DNA from: an uncultured Prevotella sp.
Lineage (GTDB): Bacteria; Bacteroidota; Bacteroidia; Bacteroidales; Bacteroidaceae
Direction of reading: 5' to 3'
Assembly (NCBI GenBank): GCA_937901345.1
Contig: CALCHM010000104.1
Span: forward strand, 1 to 8,084
DNA: 8,084 nt
The translations under genes and the position numbers were made by a program. The notes under the pieces are model-generated. The model saw nothing but the letters and a program-made list of their open reading frames with translations. It ran no database searches and was not told the origin of the DNA. Shown one piece after another: positions 1-5,140 of this stretch; the first letter of the stretch is position 1, and each line of letters begins with the position of its first letter.

Positions 1-205
1 CCTCGCGGCGCAGGAACTCGGACTCGGCACTTGCATCATGGCAGCCCCCTCCATCTTTATGAACGCCAGTGAATCTGCAAAACCTTACCTTAACAAGTTA
101 GGTCTCACGCCCGGCTACAAACTCCGTTACTTCGTCGCCGTGGGCTATCCCGACGAAACACCGGCAGCAAAGCCCCGCGACTTGGGCAAGATTAAGTTTG
201 TTTAA
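1..205 (+). CDS. Nitroreductase family protein, C-terminal fragment (5' end outside window)
   Basis: The open frame enters from the left edge (first full codon at position 2) and ends at TAA 203-205, giving the last 67 residues. It begins LAAQELGLGTCIMAAPSIFM and ends GYPDETPAAKPRDLGKIKFV. A 'A..LGLGTC' helix followed by 'Y.. .. VAVGYP.E.P..KPR' is the usual C-terminal end of the FMN-dependent nitroreductase fold. In that family this end packs on the FMN pocket and the dimer partner, and the proteins reduce nitro compounds, quinones or related substrates with NAD(P)H in the cytoplasm. The substrate and the N-terminal FMN-binding residues lie outside the window, so the subfamily is not assignable. 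No terminator follows the stop; a short direct repeat starts 2 bp after it. Confidence 0.85.
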   Translation, partial: LAAQELGLGTCIMAAPSIFMNASESAKPYLNKLGLTPGYKLRYFVAVGYPDETPAAKPRDLGKIKFV

Positions 206-206
206 A

Positions 207-245
207 GAGTTCAGAGTACAACTGATAGAGTACAGAGTACAACTG
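207..245. repeat. Tandem 18-bp direct repeat, period 21
   Basis: GAGTTCAGAGTACAACTG (207-224) recurs as GAGTACAGAGTACAACTG (228-245), 17 of 18 bases identical, with a spacing of exactly 21 bp (two helical turns). It lies just after the nitroreductase stop. It may be slippage debris or a pair of binding half-sites; nothing else in the window matches it by eye. Confidence 0.8.
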
Positions 246-260
246 CCGTGTGGAATTTCT

Positions 261-341
261 ATGCCGAGGACGCAGATGAACTATGGCGTCGTAATGTTCG
301 GAAAGACTGCAAGACAATGGCGTGATGAAAATCCTAATCTA
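261..341 (+). pseudogene. Possible remnant of a KilA-N-type (phage-related) protein
   Basis: The frame 261-341 reads MPRTQMNYGVVMFGKTARQW followed by RDENPNL. The block 'FGKTA.QWR.ENP.L' resembles a short conserved stretch I recall from the C-terminal part of Bacteroidales KilA-N-domain proteins, where it normally continues into 'KGNIRDYA'. Here the resemblance stops at codon 339-341, exactly where the left palindromic repeat of the transposase unit begins (342), and the expected continuation is not found beyond the right repeat after 1047. No plausible full gene surrounds it. I infer a decayed fragment cut off at the repeat junction. The similarity is from memory over only about 20 residues, so chance or another family remains possible. 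Confidence 0.35.
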
Positions 342-447
342 ATGACGCTGAAAGCGTCACCGCTCAGTAACCGAGGGTGCGAGAGAAGCGAGTACCCCCG
401 GATAATGCAAACACAGTCATAGCACCCTGGAGGGGTGCCCTAACAAC
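342..447 (+). repeat. Left palindromic repeat of the RAYT unit
   Basis: Contains three potential stems. TGACGCT (343-349) pairs with AGCGTCA (353-359) around a GAA loop. CCGAGGGT (371-378) pairs with ACCCCCGG (394-401) with one mismatch. GCACCC (422-427) pairs with GGGTGC (433-438) around a 5-nt loop. The last hairpin ends 16 nt before the transposase ATG at 455. In IS200 a leader stem-loop represses transposase translation, so a similar role is plausible here but not shown. Confidence 0.8.
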
Positions 448-454
448 ACGGGAT

Positions 455-898
455 ATGGCATACACCAAACTTATTTATCATATAATATTACGCACTTATC
501 AAGGGACGGCGCCAATTGTTGAAGCGAATGAAAGAGATTTGTATATGTATGTTTACGGTTTTTGCAAAAATCACAATTGTGTACTTTATCGCATCAATGG
601 TATGCCCGACCATATACATTTACTTGTTGGTTTGCATCCCACGATTGCAGTGGCAACATTTGTGCATGATTTGAAGATTGCGACAAATAACTTTTTAACC
701 TCTAATCGTGATAAGTTTCCATCGTTCGTGAAATGGGCTGAAGGCTATTGTGCGCTCACATATTCGGAAAATGACAAATCTCGGGTGATGCAATATATTA
801 TAGAGCAGAAACAACATCATAGTAAAATTTCAGCACGCGATGAACTTATAGCCTTGTTAAATGAAATGGGAGTTGAGTCTGACGAAAAATACATTTAA
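455..898 (+). CDS. IS200-like / REP-associated tyrosine (Y1) transposase
   Basis: The protein has 147 residues, the usual size of single-domain Y1 transposases. It carries the HUH metal-binding motif at His53-Ile54-His55 (in PDHIHLLVGL) and the catalytic-helix block VMQYIIEQKQHH at 111-122. Tyr114 is the likely nucleophile, with Gln118 and His121/122 in the usual positions. Such enzymes cut single-stranded DNA beside a recognised hairpin and form a 5'-phosphotyrosine bond. The start at 455 (MAYTKLIYHI) is chosen because family members begin with this short strand; earlier in-frame starts at 377 would read through the palindromic repeat. No frameshift or catalytic loss is seen, so the gene appears intact. 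The mirrored repeats around it are its likely substrates, and copies of them elsewhere would mark it as a RAYT. Confidence 0.9.
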   Translation: MAYTKLIYHIILRTYQGTAPIVEANERDLYMYVYGFCKNHNCVLYRINGMPDHIHLLVGLHPTIAVATFVHDLKIATNNFLTSNRDKFPSFVKWAEGYCALTYSENDKSRVMQYIIEQKQHHSKISARDELIALLNEMGVESDEKYI

Positions 899-940
899 AG
901 ATGTGTAGTCATAAAAAGTGAAATAGTACATATATCTACT

Positions 941-1047
941 TGTTGGGGCACCCCTTCAGGGTGCAGTCCTCCTTAAGCGCCTTAACCGGGGGTATTCGCT
1001 TCGCTCAAACGCCTCGGTTACTGAGCGGAGACGCCTTCAGCGTCTGA
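941..1047 (-). repeat. Right palindromic repeat of the RAYT unit (inverted copy)
   Basis: Read on the minus strand it repeats the left flank in the same order: GACGCTGAAGGCGTC, CCGCTCAGTAACCGAGG, a short variable stretch, AATACCCCCGG, and GCACCCTGAAGGGGTGC. The hairpins are GCACCC 948-953 with GGGTGC 959-964, and AGACGC 1029-1034 with GCGTCT 1040-1045. The arms have drifted in the middle (about 965-985), while the hairpins and the core are the best conserved parts. That pattern suggests selection on structure. Confidence 0.8.
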
Positions 1048-1101
1048 AATGCATTTTAGATAATCACAATAATTGTTCAAACCTCTTAACCTCACAATAT
1101 T

Positions 1102-1290
1102 ATGAAGAAACAGATTATGAAGTACGTATTGCTCGCCATTATCTTAGTCCCCAACTTTATGGCATTCGACCTCATGTGTCAATGGATAAGCAAAGAACCT
1201 TTTGACTTTGCAGATGCTGCCTTTCAAGGCGCAGCGATGAGTGTGGGCTTCACGCTCCTGCAGATTTTTTGGGATAGAAAGAAAAAGTAG
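1102..1290 (+). CDS. Small two-helix membrane protein, unknown function
   Basis: The protein has 62 residues and starts MKKQIMKYVLLAIILVPNFM. Two hydrophobic stretches are visible, about residues 7-25 and 42-57, separated by a charged loop (KEPFDFADA). The tail is basic (WDRKKK), which suggests a helical hairpin in the inner membrane with both ends cytoplasmic. I do not recognise the family. The start at 1102 gives the conventional MKK opening; an internal Met at residue 6 is possible. Its leader (AACCTCTTAACCTCA-type, about 1079-1101) closely resembles that of the next gene, suggesting related expression. It is short, but the amino-acid make-up is protein-like and no overlapping frame competes. 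Confidence 0.7.
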   Translation: MKKQIMKYVLLAIILVPNFMAFDLMCQWISKEPFDFADAAFQGAAMSVGFTLLQIFWDRKKK

Positions 1291-1330
1291 TCGCAGCATA
1301 AGTCCTCATAAGGATAATGATTTTGAAATG

Positions 1331-1360
1331 ATGCTGAAGGTGTCAGTAACGCCCTTCAGA
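1331..1360 (+). repeat. Hairpin and degenerate fragment of the RAYT-associated repeat
   Basis: CTGAAGG (1334-1340) can pair with CCTTCAG (1353-1359) over a 12-nt loop. The sequence ATGCTGAAGGTGTCAGTAAC (1331-1350) looks like a shortened, mutated version of the GACGCTGAAGGCGTC...CAGTAAC block at 342-370. It lies between the 62-aa gene and the flavin-reductase gene. No clear T-tract follows, so terminator function is doubtful. Confidence 0.45.
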
Positions 1361-1409
1361 TAACGATGATTTTACTCCTAACCTCTTATAACCTCATAAC
1401 CTTATTGTT

Positions 1410-1973
1410 ATGAAAAACTTTGGACAAAAATCGTGGATGCTTCCACAACCCGTACTGATAATCGGTACTTATAACGCAGACGGAACGCCCAATGCGATGA
1501 ATGCAGCGTGGGGCGGACAGTGGGATGCGAAGGAAATCATGATTTCAATGGGAGCGCATGCCACGACGGAGAATCTGGACCGTTGCCAGGATTTCACCGT
1601 GGCGTTCGCAACGCGTAATACCATGGTCGCTGCCGACTTTGTGGGCATTGTTAGCGCCAAGAAGGATTCGCAAAAGATGCAGAAGACGGGCTGGACTGCT
1701 GTGAAGTCTGCGCACGTCAATGCTCCCGTTTTCACTGACTTCCCGATGACCCTTGAATGTCGCATTCAGCGCAAGATTGACGTGAGCGAAGAGGGCTACT
1801 ACATCGTGGCAGAAATCGTGAATATCCTCGTTGATGAACAATTCCTCAACGCGGAAGGTCTGCCCGACGTTGACCGCATGCAACTCATCACCTACAACCC
1901 CATTAACCACACCTACCACGCTTTGGGCGAACAGGTGGGCAAGGCGTTTTCTGACGGAAAGGCGCTGAAGTAA
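1410..1973 (+). CDS. Flavin reductase-like, FMN-binding split-barrel protein
   Basis: The protein has 187 residues. It opens with SWMLPQPVLIIGTYNADGTP and NAMNAAWGGQ (about 8-37), the signature of the flavin-reductase-like (DIM6/NTAB, COG1853) proteins common in Bacteroidetes. These fold as a split barrel, bind FMN as cytoplasmic dimers and use NAD(P)H. Further typical blocks are FTVAFATRNTMVAADFVGI (62-80) and FPMTLECRI with a late EI.NI.VDE strand. The length is normal and no defect is seen. The exact substrate is unknown; free FMN/FAD, ferric iron or an aromatic partner have been seen in the wider family. Together with the nitroreductase at the left edge this gives two flavin redox proteins within 2 kb, now separated by the RAYT unit. 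Start at 1410: first ATG after an AT-rich leader, matching family N-termini. Confidence 0.88.
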   Translation: MKNFGQKSWMLPQPVLIIGTYNADGTPNAMNAAWGGQWDAKEIMISMGAHATTENLDRCQDFTVAFATRNTMVAADFVGIVSAKKDSQKMQKTGWTAVKSAHVNAPVFTDFPMTLECRIQRKIDVSEEGYYIVAEIVNILVDEQFLNAEGLPDVDRMQLITYNPINHTYHALGEQVGKAFSDGKALK

Positions 1974-2056
1974 CAAGCGTTTAAGGTGGGGTCTATAAAT
2001 GATTCGAACAGAGTTCTCATCAATCCGTTCCTCAGATTTTAAATCATGAACTCAAT

Positions 2057-2350
2057 ATGGAAAGTTTCATCATCTACCCTCTCGCAGTCCTCTTCCTTGT
2101 GCTTGCCCTCGTGGTGTATTTCGGCAAAGGCGATTGGCTCATTGCGGGCTACAACACCGCCTCTGAAAAGGAACGTGCGCAGTACAACATCAAGCGCTTG
2201 CGCCTTATCATTACCCTTCTGATGCTCCTCTCGGCTGTCTTCGTCGTAGTCCTGCTTCACTTCCCATCTATCAGCATCATCGCCACCCCCATCTTTGTCG
2301 TCATCACCCTTATAGGCGTAGTGCTGGCAAATACTTGGGCGAAGAAGTAA
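2057..2350 (+). CDS. DUF3784 family small membrane protein
   Basis: The protein has 97 residues with three hydrophobic segments at about 4-22, 50-67 and 71-92. Between the first two is the diagnostic block GKGDWLIAGYNTASEKERAQ (24-43) followed by YNIKRLR. 'GKG..LIAGYNT.S..E...Y..K.L' is the signature of DUF3784, a family of short integral membrane proteins of unknown function widespread in Firmicutes and Bacteroidetes. The start at 2057 is preferred because the nearby ATG at 2046 is out of frame and members begin just before the first helix. The gene is followed within 4 bp by a strong terminator, so it is the last gene of its transcript. It begins about 80 bp after the flavin-reductase stop and may be cotranscribed with it. 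Confidence 0.88.
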   Translation: MESFIIYPLAVLFLVLALVVYFGKGDWLIAGYNTASEKERAQYNIKRLRLIITLLMLLSAVFVVVLLHFPSISIIATPIFVVITLIGVVLANTWAKK

Positions 2351-2353
2351 ATC

Positions 2354-2417
2354 TATCTCCGAGTTAGTTGGAATTATCGCCTGATTAATTCAAACTAACT
2401 TGGAGATAATTTTTTTG
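2354..2417 (+). terminator. Strong rho-independent terminator with a 22-bp stem
   Basis: The left arm 2354-2375 begins TATCTCC, and the right arm 2387-2408 ends GGAGATA. They pair over 22 positions: 20 Watson-Crick, one G-U and one G-A mismatch. The loop is 11 nt (2376-2386). AATTTTTTT follows at 2409-2417. It lies 4 bp after the DUF3784 stop codon. The arm is unusually long and AT-rich for a simple terminator. Confidence 0.88.
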
Positions 2418-2521
2418 CCTTCGATGCGGAACCTTTTCGTACTTAGTGCGTATGCAGTTATGAATGGTCCATTTTACTCACACGAAATTCTAACTGTAAA
2501 CAACTCAAAATTTGTATTCCT

Positions 2522-3715
2522 ATGAAGACACATAGATGTATCCTCGCTCTTGCCTTATTGCTTGCAACCGCAAATTCACTCTTGGCGCAACGACCTGAAC
2601 CCGTGCTTCCCGTCATCGTTTCCGGACAGGATTCGGCGTGGTATGCCCGTCAGGCTGAGGCCTGGGAAGCAGAGGTAAAGAAACACCCGAAGTCCGAGGA
2701 GGCTTGGCGCAACCTGTTTAATGCAAAGTATTATCTGAAGTTTTGGTTTGATGGACTGAAGGAACCGACTTCTGCAGAAAACTCCGTACTGACGCGCATG
2801 GAGCAGGCGATTCCTGGGACGTTCACCTACAACTATTGCCGCCACACGATTTCCATGTCGAGCGACTCGGAGTTTGCGGAGCGCGCACTCACAATGATTC
2901 CCGATGATGTGGGCCATGAAACGGTGGATGGTCTTTTGGGGTACCTTTGGCGCACGGGGGCAGACCTCGACAAGGGGAAGCGTGGGGCGCAATTCAACGA
3001 ATTACTGAAAAGGCAGTACGAGGGCGGTTACTATCCCGATTTTGCTCTGCGCTACAATTACAATCAGTTGGAGGGTATGCCCGAGAACGCCATTTATATC
3101 GGGCATGGCGACCTCGACCTCTTTCCGAAAATCATGATGCAGCGGGCGATGAATTTGCACGAGGATAAGTTCATTGTGGTGAGTTCCTTCCTTTATATCC
3201 CCAACTATCGCGATGGTATCTGTAAGCATCTTGGCATTCCGCCTTATGAGATTGAGGCAGCGCAATTCCGACTCTCCAAATTCATTCATTACCTGAGTGA
3301 GCAGACGGACAGACCTGTTTATCTAAACGCCTCGGTGCCCTATAATTTAGAGGCGTCGGCGAACGAGGAAATCAAGGAATTTTGCGAATGCCTCTATCAA
3401 GAGGGACTCCTGTTGAAGTATAGTTCCACGCCTTACGACAATGCGGCGGCAGCGCTACGTGCCTTTGAAAAGTACCACTTGGAGTACCTCACCGAACCCC
3501 GCTTCCGCACAGAGAACTACTGGAAGGGAAGCGAAAAGTTGCAGGTGAATTACGTCACGCTACTACCCAAATTCATTCAGCGGTTTAAGGCGGCAGGCGA
3601 TGAGAAGCGTGCGCAGTGGTTGTACCGCACATTGCGTGCCTCCATCACAAATACGCAACTGGACGAAGCAACAAAGCAACGCTATTTGCAACATCTTGAA
3701 AACTTCCGCCCATGA
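2522..3715 (+). CDS. Exported helical-repeat protein, first gene of the ECF sigma operon
   Basis: The protein has 397 residues. MKTHRCILALALLLATANSL then LAQ is a type I signal peptide with likely cleavage after Ala22, so the protein should be periplasmic. About residues 38-75 (HPKSEEAWRNLFNAKYY) look like a TPR-type helical pair. Residues 175-245 read YNYNQLEGMPENAIYIGHGD then LDLFPKIMMQ, a VVSSFLYIPNYRD strand and LGIPPY; 264-270 reads RPVYLNA and 290-300 EGLLLKYS. This order (N-A-I-hydrophobic-x-x-GD-x-D-x-x-P, S-x-L/F-x-x-x-x-YR, RPVY, EGL) recalls the soluble C-terminal part of DUF2723 membrane proteins, here without the membrane part; the link is from memory. Its stop overlaps the sigma start (ATGA at 3712-3715), implying translational coupling. 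I infer an envelope sensor or effector linked to the sigma pair. Confidence 0.8.
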   Translation: MKTHRCILALALLLATANSLLAQRPEPVLPVIVSGQDSAWYARQAEAWEAEVKKHPKSEEAWRNLFNAKYYLKFWFDGLKEPTSAENSVLTRMEQAIPGTFTYNYCRHTISMSSDSEFAERALTMIPDDVGHETVDGLLGYLWRTGADLDKGKRGAQFNELLKRQYEGGYYPDFALRYNYNQLEGMPENAIYIGHGDLDLFPKIMMQRAMNLHEDKFIVVSSFLYIPNYRDGICKHLGIPPYEIEAAQFRLSKFIHYLSEQTDRPVYLNASVPYNLEASANEEIKEFCECLYQEGLLLKYSSTPYDNAAAALRAFEKYHLEYLTEPRFRTENYWKGSEKLQVNYVTLLPKFIQRFKAAGDEKRAQWLYRTLRASITNTQLDEATKQRYLQHLENFRP

Positions 3716-4293
3716 TACGCCTCTTCCGTAAGACCTCGCTCACCGCATGTACCGATGAGCAGTTGATGAGTAGGGTGGGAACGGGGTTGGACGAGAAGGC
3801 GTTCAACGAACTCTACTCGCGCCATGCCCGACGATTGATGGGTTTCTTCCTGCGCGCCTTTCGCTACGATGAGGACGAGGCTGCCGATGCCTGTCAAGAA
3901 ACTTTTCTGAAAGTGTGGCAGGCTGCGGAGCAATTCGACCCCACTTCTGCCTTCCGCCCCTGGCTTTACACCATTGCTTACAACCTTTGCCGCTCCCGCT
4001 TTCGGCATTCCGAGCAAGCAGAGCGCTATCGTTCTGAACAACTTGCCACTACCGCCGAAACCTATGAAGACAGTTCCGAACTACAACTCGATAACGCCAC
4101 GCTGCAGCGCGCATTGGCAAGCGTTTTAGCCACCTTGCCGCAGGAGAGTCGCACCCTCTTTGCCCTGCGCTTTGAGGAAGAACTTAGCATCAAGCAAGTG
4201 GCACAAGTGTTGAACATTCCCGAGGGCACGGTGAAGTCTAAGATGCACCGCCTGCTCTGTCAACTCAAACAACAACTCCACGACTATGAATAA
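3712..4293 (+). CDS. ECF-type RNA polymerase sigma factor
   Basis: The protein has 193 residues. Sigma region 2 spans about 31-100: FNELYSRHARRLMGFFLRAF, then DACQETFLKVWQAAEQFD for core binding and -10 recognition and FRPWLYTIAYNLCRSRFR for strand opening. Region 4 spans about 133-188: LATLPQESRTLFALRFEEEL and a helix-turn-helix SIKQVAQVLNIPEGTVKSKM with the recognition helix at 170-182. Regions 1 and 3 are absent, as is normal for extracytoplasmic-function sigmas. It should direct RNA polymerase in the cytoplasm to a small set of promoters when its anti-sigma lets go. The ATG overlaps the stop of the exported-protein gene, and the end overlaps the next gene by 8 bp. No internal promoter is visible, so the three genes are probably one transcript and may be autoregulated. 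Confidence 0.95.
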   Translation: MIRLFRKTSLTACTDEQLMSRVGTGLDEKAFNELYSRHARRLMGFFLRAFRYDEDEAADACQETFLKVWQAAEQFDPTSAFRPWLYTIAYNLCRSRFRHSEQAERYRSEQLATTAETYEDSSELQLDNATLQRALASVLATLPQESRTLFALRFEEELSIKQVAQVLNIPEGTVKSKMHRLLCQLKQQLHDYE

Positions 4294-4744
4294 ATTTGAG
4301 CAACAAATTTTCCAAGCCGCCCAAGCATTGCGCGACCGGCACGATGCCACGTTGAAAGTGTCCAACCCGCCAAAAGTGAGCGGACATAAAAAGGGCGCAC
4401 CGCTCAAGTGGTGGCTGTCCACTGCCGCTGCCCTCTGCATCGGTTATCTCGTAGGAAGCACCATGCCTTTCGTTTCCTCACCAACGCCTACCACGCTTGC
4501 TGCAGTACCCGAACCTACCATTCTGCGCGACACGATTTTTACCACCATCCGCGACACGCTTTTCCTCGACCGCGAAGTGCCCGTTTACCTCCCCTCGCCT
4601 ATGGAGAAAAATCTCGCTGTTGTCCTTCCCCAAACAGATACTCTGCAAACCGCTGCCATCCCCAATGCCACAGTTGCCGACAAGGAAATGGGCAAAAGCA
4701 TCCTCGACGACACCATCCACTTTGCCCTGTTGGTTTCTATGTAA
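4286..4744 (+). CDS. Putative single-pass anti-sigma factor
   Basis: The protein has 152 residues. A short charged cytoplasmic part (1-41) begins MNKFEQQIFQAAQALRDRHD. One transmembrane helix lies at about 43-63 (WWLSTAAALCIGYLVGSTMP), then a ~90-residue periplasmic tail with RDTIFTTIRDTLFLDREVPV (81-100). That tail style (repeated RDT-hydrophobic motifs) is common in Bacteroidetes proteins encoded directly after ECF sigma genes. The assignment as anti-sigma rests on gene order, an 8-bp overlap with the sigma gene, and topology. No HxxxCxxC zinc anti-sigma motif is present, so it would be a non-ZAS type. The exported protein at 2522 could touch the periplasmic tail, but this is inference. Stop TAA at 4742-4744, followed by a terminator. 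Confidence 0.75.
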   Translation: MNKFEQQIFQAAQALRDRHDATLKVSNPPKVSGHKKGAPLKWWLSTAAALCIGYLVGSTMPFVSSPTPTTLAAVPEPTILRDTIFTTIRDTLFLDREVPVYLPSPMEKNLAVVLPQTDTLQTAAIPNATVADKEMGKSILDDTIHFALLVSM

Positions 4745-4752
4745 TAAAAAAC

Positions 4753-4786
4753 CGCCTGTCCCTTTCGCGAGGAACAGGCGATTTTT
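4753..4786 (+). terminator. Rho-independent terminator of the sigma operon
   Basis: CGCCTGT (4753-4759) pairs with ACAGGCG (4774-4780), extended by CC/GG after one mismatch. The loop is 8 nt (TTTCGCGA) and ATTTTTG follows. It starts 9 bp after the anti-sigma stop. The A-run at 4746-4751 before the left arm would supply a U-tract on the opposite strand, so it may also stop leftward transcripts from the lipoprotein operon. Confidence 0.9.
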
Positions 4787-4804
4787 GTTGAATTTTCCGG
4801 AATT

Positions 4805-4845
4805 ACACCCCAAAACTTGCCGGTATCGGCAAAAAAGATGGGTGT
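4805..4845 (-). repeat. Two-tier nested palindrome, possible leftward terminator
   Basis: Outer arms ACACCC (4805-4810) and GGGTGT (4840-4845) enclose inner arms TTGCCG (4817-4822) and CGGCAA (4827-4832) with a GTAT loop. On the minus strand the inner hairpin is followed by GTTTTGGGG, a weak terminator shape downstream of the lipoprotein operon. ACTTGCCG recurs at 4868-4874 without its partner. Confidence 0.55.
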
Positions 4846-4878
4846 TTCAATGCATTTCTCAAAAAAACTTGCCGATAA

Positions 4879-5103
4879 CTTTGCGCTCTTTGCGTCTTTG
4901 CGTGAAAGAAGATTGAGGATAATATAGCACGTGAGTTATTACTACAGACCCCCTCCGCTCCTTCGTCGCTCGTCCCCCTAACTTATGGGGACAATTTTGG
5001 TTTGTCTATCTCGTTTGGTTTTCCAATTGGAATAAATACGAATGAATCACTTGGGAAACTCGTATATTATTGCCAGAAGATTTCCGCACGCAAAGGCGCA
5101 AAG
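4879..5103. repeat. CTTTGCG cluster with an inverted copy 180 bp away
   Basis: CTTTGCG occurs at 4879-4885, 4888-4894 and 4896-4902. The 17-mer CTTTGCGTCTTTGCGTG (4888-4904) reappears inverted as CACGCAAAGGCGCAAAG (5087-5103), 16 of 17 matching. Similar CGCAAAG-type phrases are, from memory, frequent between Bacteroidetes genes. The interval could form a large loop or be the relic of two insertions. Confidence 0.65.
4944..4992 (-). repeat. GC-rich palindromic block resembling a dispersed repeat
   Basis: GTCCCC (4972-4977) pairs with GGGGAC (4987-4992). On the minus strand the block continues GACGAGCGACGAAGGAGCGG then AGGGGGTC. The GAGCGA/GAAGGAGCG wording beside a GGGGG/CCCCC arm is similar in style to the GAGAGAAGCGAG...CCCCCGG middle of the RAYT repeats at 371-401. 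It may be a relative of that repeat or an independent REP-like family. Confidence 0.4.
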
Positions 5104-5140
5104 TTTAATTGCACAAAAATATAGGACGACCAATTTTATG

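Larger units (their letters stand above)
342..1047 (+). mobile_element. IS200-like / RAYT unit with mirror-image multi-hairpin flanks
   Basis: A Y1 (HUH) transposase gene (455-898) sits between two inverted copies of a ~105-bp repeat (342-447 and, reverse-complemented, 941-1047). Order from outside in on both sides: a GACGC-type hairpin, a conserved core CCGCTCAGTAACCGAGG, a pyrimidine/purine block ending TACCCCCGG, then a GCACCC/GGGTGC hairpin. Typical IS200/IS605 elements carry one non-identical subterminal hairpin per end. Extended REP-like sequences in inverted array on both sides of a single-domain transposase are the hallmark of REP-associated tyrosine transposases. No target-site duplication is visible, as expected for this class. 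The exact ends are inferred from where the mirror identity fades. Confidence 0.75.
4787..5140. other. Non-coding repeat-rich convergent intergenic region
   Basis: These 354 bp lie between the rightward sigma operon and the leftward lipoprotein operon, whose genes converge here. I see no credible gene. It contains a nested palindrome (4805-4845), a CTTTGCG repeat cluster (4879-4904), a GC-rich dispersed-repeat-like block (4944-4992) and an inverted partner of the CTTTGCG cluster (5087-5103). Open frames here lack protein-like composition and run out of the anti-sigma gene in another frame. Confidence 0.75.

Noticed and set aside
198..422. 74-aa gene overlapping the nitroreductase end
   Set aside because: It starts inside the nitroreductase stop region, translates a direct repeat, and ends within the RAYT repeat. 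Only 261-341 has protein-like similarity, recorded as a remnant.
377..454. Longer N-terminus for the transposase starting at 377
   Set aside because: It would translate the palindromic repeat, begins with GTG inside a stem, and adds 26 residues that the family lacks. ATG 455 gives the normal length.
1545..1976. Minus-strand frame of 143 codons under the flavin-reductase gene
   Set aside because: Shadow of the clearly recognisable plus-strand gene; no motif of its own.
2576..2992. Minus-strand frame of 138 codons under the exported-protein gene
   Set aside because: Antisense shadow; the plus strand has a signal peptide and family-like motifs.
4497..4916. Plus-strand frame of 139 codons running past the anti-sigma gene
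   Set aside because: It reads the anti-sigma gene out of frame and then passes through the terminator and intergenic repeats; the proline/serine/arginine-rich product is typical of a shadow frame.
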